Assembly (NCBI GenBank): GCA_903945175.1
Contig: CAJAUM010000062.1
Location: forward strand, 1 to 61,748
Source: an uncultured Bacteroidales bacterium
GTDB lineage: Bacteria > Bacteroidota > Bacteroidia > Bacteroidales > FEN-979
Direction: 5' to 3'
Length of the DNA stretch: 61,748 nt
The position numbers and the translations under genes are program-made. Positions 58,807-61,748 of the stretch are shown piece after piece. The notes under the pieces are model-generated. The model ran no database searches, was not told the origin of the DNA, and saw only the letters and a list, made by a program, of their open reading frames with translations. Each line of letters begins with the position of its first letter. Position 1 is the first letter of the stretch.

Positions 58807-60921
58807 ATGAAAAACACCCTTGCAATCCTGATCATCTTCTTTTCATTCAGAATTGCCAACCAGGCTCAAATTGAAAAGAATCCCGTCGCCCTGGCCGATT
58901 TTTCCGTCACGGATACTGTTTGTCTTGGGAATCCGGTGATTATTCAAAACTATTCGCAGGATGCAACCACATACCATTGGAATTTTTGCAGCGGCAACAC
59001 CTATTATCAGCCTGTTGCGAAAAATATCGGGGATCCTGTCAGTCTCATCAGCAATGCGCATTTTATTGCAGCAGTGAATGACGGAGATAATTACTTCACC
59101 TTTATAACCGATGCGAACAGGGGTAGGCTGATCCGCAATTCCTATGGGTCTTCGTTTGTGAATTATCCGCTCAATTCTGTCAATCTTGGAGGCTTCGGCC
59201 TGCTTGACGAGAGGGTTCGGGGAATCCAGGTAAAAAAAGACAATGCCGGGTGGTATGCGTTTGCCATGAATCATTCGAAACTTGTAATCTTCGATTTTGG
59301 CGGTTCTCTTTTGAATACCCCGGTTGCATCCGCGGTCGAAATACCGGGGATGATGATAGGCTCAGGAATTGCCATTTGCAGCGAGGGTTCTGATTGGTTT
59401 GGCTTTTGCCTTGACGGAAGTCCAAACGGAACCATTCACAGAATTGAATTTGGAAACAGTCTGGGTAATACCCCTCAGTTTACAAACCTGGGAAACATCG
59501 GGAATCTCATCAGTCCGACCAACCTGACCATGGCACAACAGAATGGGATCTGGTATCTTTTCGTGACCAATACAAATATCAACACATTGAGCAAACTGAC
59601 CTTTTCACAGGGGCTTACTGCACCTCCTGTCGGGGTGAATTTGGGAACACTTGCAGGCTTCAATAATATCGCAGGAATTTCGCTGGTATCCGACTGTGAA
59701 CGGGTTCATGGCTATATTGTCGATTGCATCCCTTTCGGGAAACTGGTTCACCTGATATTTGAAAATGGGCTGGCCGGTCCTGTAACGACCTTCGCAACCA
59801 ATCCCATGGGGATCATGAATAATCCTTATGGAATATCTGAGATCATCAGGGACGGGGATTCGTTGTTTGGTTTTGTTGTAAATAATGGCAGTTCAACACT
59901 GACCCGCCTCGATTTTCCTGTCTGTAGCGGTGCCTCCATTGCCTCGTTTTCGGGTCCCGATCCTCCTCCGATTTATTATGCGGCTCCCGGCAACTATAAT
60001 ATTCAGCTGATCATTAACAAGGGAACTCCCCAGCAATCGACCGAATGTAAAAATGTGCGCGTGGTGGATCTGCCCACCATAAATTTAGGTCCCGACCGCA
60101 CAGCATGTACCGGAACCCAGGTTGTACTCGATGCCGGCGCCGGCGACAGCCTCTATGAATGGTCAACGGGAGAGACTACCCGTACTATTTCCGTTGCCTC
60201 TTCAGGCCGCTATTCGGTTCACGTATTGAACTTTTCGCGGTGTGATGCATGGGATACCATTGCAGTAAATATTGTCCCTGAAATAAGAAACCCTGTTGAT
60301 ACGACCATATGTTTTAATCAGCCCTATTTTGCCCAGGGGGCATGGCGGAATGTTTCAGGGGTATATCGTGATACGCTGCCCGCCTCCACCGGATGCGACA
60401 GCATTGTTGAAACCTCGCTGCAGGTTAAACCAAAACCTACGCTGAATCTCGGAAGGGATACCTCCATATGCCCCGGTATGCAGATCATACTCGATGCAAC
60501 TGTTTCAGGTGCCCAATCCTATATTTGGCAGGACGGAAGCAGATCCCCGGTCTATACTGTTTCGCAGCCGGGAATTTATTGGGTGCACCTGCTTTATGAT
60601 GAATGCATGTATGGCGATACAATTACGATTTCCAATTGCCCTTATAAACTATGGTTTCCAAATGCCTTCTCCCCGGATGGCAACGGATTCAACGATTACT
60701 TCATGCCCGTCGGCGTGAGCATTGCCAGCTTCAAAATGCGAATATACGATCGCTGGGGCGCCATGGTGTTCGAAACAGACGACATCAATGTGGGGTGGGA
60801 TGGCCGCGTAAAAAATGGCCCGGCTCCTGCGGATGCATATGTCTTCATTGCCGATTATACCATTGCCGGCGGGCAGGGGGAAAATCAACGGGAAACAGGG
60901 GTCTTTACGTTGGTAAGGTGA
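58807..60921 (+). CDS. T9SS type B secreted protein (gliding-motility-type C-terminus)
   Basis: 704 aa from 58807 (signal peptide MKNTLAILIIFFSFRIANQAQ). Residues about 25-390 contain a propeller-like region with repeated NLGxLxGFNN/NLGNIGNLISPTNL segments after a PKD-like start (YHWNFCSGNTY). Two short adhesion-type segments follow (LGPDRTACTGTQVVLDAG and LGRDTSICPGMQIILDAT are internal homologues, about 430 and 550). The C-terminal type B sorting domain (about 615-704) reads FPNAFSPDGNGFNDYF, MRIYDRWGAMVFE and GWDGRVKNGPAPADAYV. Secreted through T9SS, it is probably an adhesin or surface-associated protein. It overlaps the convergent P-loop gene by 17 bp. Confidence 0.9.
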   Translation: MKNTLAILIIFFSFRIANQAQIEKNPVALADFSVTDTVCLGNPVIIQNYSQDATTYHWNFCSGNTYYQPVAKNIGDPVSLISNAHFIAAVNDGDNYFTFITDANRGRLIRNSYGSSFVNYPLNSVNLGGFGLLDERVRGIQVKKDNAGWYAFAMNHSKLVIFDFGGSLLNTPVASAVEIPGMMIGSGIAICSEGSDWFGFCLDGSPNGTIHRIEFGNSLGNTPQFTNLGNIGNLISPTNLTMAQQNGIWYLFVTNTNINTLSKLTFSQGLTAPPVGVNLGTLAGFNNIAGISLVSDCERVHGYIVDCIPFGKLVHLIFENGLAGPVTTFATNPMGIMNNPYGISEIIRDGDSLFGFVVNNGSSTLTRLDFPVCSGASIASFSGPDPPPIYYAAPGNYNIQLIINKGTPQQSTECKNVRVVDLPTINLGPDRTACTGTQVVLDAGAGDSLYEWSTGETTRTISVASSGRYSVHVLNFSRCDAWDTIAVNIVPEIRNPVDTTICFNQPYFAQGAWRNVSGVYRDTLPASTGCDSIVETSLQVKPKPTLNLGRDTSICPGMQIILDATVSGAQSYIWQDGSRSPVYTVSQPGIYWVHLLYDECMYGDTITISNCPYKLWFPNAFSPDGNGFNDYFMPVGVSIASFKMRIYDRWGAMVFETDDINVGWDGRVKNGPAPADAYVFIADYTIAGGQGENQRETGVFTLVR

Positions 60922-61456
60922 AGCCCCATTTTCCATCAGCACAGGTGATCTGACGCAATATGATTTGGGGATCAAATGACCTTGCCGGTAGCACCATATC
61001 AGCAAGCTCAATCGTTTTCAATTTATCTGCACGCAGCATCTCCGTGGAATCTGAAATAAAGATCAATATGCCGGGACTGATGAGGTTGCCTAAGGCGCCG
61101 GATTCGCAAATTACAGGATAATTCCCCGGGTTGCATTCCTTCATGAAGATGTCAAATGCCTTGGGCAGGTGCTCGTCATCGGTTTCCATGAAAAAGGATT
61201 GAGAAGCACCTGCTTCGAGGAATTGTCCGCTGTTTTTATGATGTGGGCCCAGATCCTGGAAAATCCGGATCCCTTCGGATGTTGCCGTTAATCTGGTATT
61301 TCCGAGTGAATCATGCACATGGGGCGAAACTTTCAGGGCCAGCAGGGGAAACTTCACTGAAAATGCACGTATCAGTGCTGTTGCCATGTGGGTCTTTCCA
61401 ACCCTCTTCCCGGAACCGGAGATGATGATGAACTTTGGACAAGATTTTCGGAACAT
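60905..61456 (-). CDS. P-loop NTPase related to MobB / dethiobiotin synthetase-like fold
   Basis: 183 aa. The Walker A motif is ISGSGKRVGKTHMA (about residues 13-26). The remaining pattern (LLALKVSPHVHDS, EAGASQSFFME, PVICESGALGNLI) fits a small SIMIBI-class GTP/ATP-binding protein like MobB, which helps in molybdopterin cofactor assembly. No molybdenum-cofactor genes are seen next to it, so the assignment is tentative. It is minus strand, 14 bp downstream of the TauE/SafE gene. Confidence 0.65.
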   Translation of the reverse strand: MFRKSCPKFIIISGSGKRVGKTHMATALIRAFSVKFPLLALKVSPHVHDSLGNTRLTATSEGIRIFQDLGPHHKNSGQFLEAGASQSFFMETDDEHLPKAFDIFMKECNPGNYPVICESGALGNLISPGILIFISDSTEMLRADKLKTIELADMVLPARSFDPQIILRQITCADGKWGFTLPT

Positions 61457-61470
61457 GAGGATGAAACGGA

Positions 61471-61748
61471 TCAGGGAATAAGCAGCTTAAAACAGGCAAA
61501 CAGCAACACCATCGCCAGGGAAATTTTAAAATACCTCACCGGAAGAAATTTCGTAGCGGTCATTGACCCCAGGAGCCCTCCTGCAACAACCACGATGATC
61601 CAATAGATAAAGTCCGGGGGGAGCATGATGCCGCTGAAACGAAGTCCGATCAATCCGGCCAGGGAATTACACAGGATGAACAGGGAGGAGTAAACCCCCG
61701 TCTCCTTTACCTGCGACCACCTCATCAGGATGAATATTGGACTGAGGA
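61471..61748 (-). CDS. TauE/SafE-type (TSUP) membrane transporter, N-terminal part outside window
   Basis: The open frame continues to the right edge, giving about 92 C-terminal residues; the ATG at 61725 is internal. The visible sequence SPIFILMRWSQVKETGVYSS, then LFILCNSLAGLIGL and three hydrophobic segments (WIIVVVAGGLLGSMTATKF, ISLAMVLLFACFKLLI) match the C-terminal half of sulfite exporter TauE/SafE family proteins. These move sulfur- or carboxylate-containing anions across the inner membrane. It lies upstream of the MobB-like gene, same strand. Confidence 0.85.
   Translation of the reverse strand, partial: LSPIFILMRWSQVKETGVYSSLFILCNSLAGLIGLRFSGIMLPPDFIYWIIVVVAGGLLGSMTATKFLPVRYFKISLAMVLLFACFKLLIP

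Noticed and set aside
1-61748. CRISPR arrays, transposases, integrases or rRNA genes
   Set aside because: None was seen. The tandem arrays have 7-8 bp units without spacers, and no transposase-like frame was recognised.

Overview
The window is chromosomal DNA from a member of the Bacteroidota. The evidence is a SusC/RagA-type TonB-dependent transporter, proteins with type IX secretion (T9SS) sorting domains of type A (GH16 enzyme, CotH-like protein) and type B (gliding-motility-type C-terminus), many PKD lipoproteins with an early signal-peptide cysteine, TAnnTTTG promoter boxes and an almost complete lack of Shine-Dalgarno sequences. GH144/GH94 sugar enzymes, a B12-dependent ribonucleotide reductase and many surface proteins suggest a free-living or sediment-type, possibly anaerobic, polysaccharide degrader. 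The exact taxon cannot be read from this window. Both edges cut through genes: SusC on the left, a TauE/SafE transporter on the right.

Layout. (1) 1-9342: a beta-glucan type locus on the minus strand (PKD lipoprotein, GH16, SusC) faces a divergent operon of a NUDIX-type regulator, an aldo/keto reductase and a CotH-like secreted protein. Two copies of one palindrome (TAGTGT-N7-ACACTA) lie in the shared intergenic region. (2) 9443-21730: a DUF4143 ATPase, then a very large sensor kinase with an integrin-like FG-GAP propeller and an ASPIC/UnbV domain (CRTAC1-like), its LuxR-type response regulator, a PKD lipoprotein, a secreted GYF_2 protein, a secreted caspase-family protein and small genes including a DUF5674 pair. 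(3) 35285-21731 (minus strand): a catabolic operon of a giant multidomain GH144-containing protein, a KilA-N protein, a GPH/MFS transporter with a large extra domain, a GH35-like enzyme, a GH94 phosphorylase and tRNA-Arg, ending at a hairpin terminator. The best reading is a beta-1,2-glucan utilisation operon. (4) 35392-61748: mostly housekeeping genes (fbaA, ruvB, queG, ubiX, PhoB/PhoR-like pair, polyprenyl synthase, nrdJ, GT9, TatD, asparaginase, tRNA-Ser). Among them are unusual envelope proteins: a dead peptidase/TolB propeller/barrel fusion, a P1-nuclease-like/barrel fusion and a T9SS type B protein.

The most striking non-gene signal is a set of five short tandem arrays (7- or 8-bp units, a different sequence each time). 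Each begins at or spans the stop codon of a gene and lies before a co-directional downstream gene (27791, 39714, 45696, 53614, 55471). They resemble the heptanucleotide STRR repeats known from cyanobacteria, but the strict anchoring to stop codons is not something I can explain from known features. Other leads are the CRTAC1-like kinase with a copy of its own 3' end placed as a palindrome downstream, and the two-catalytic-module GH144 protein. All functions are read from sequence by eye, without database searches.
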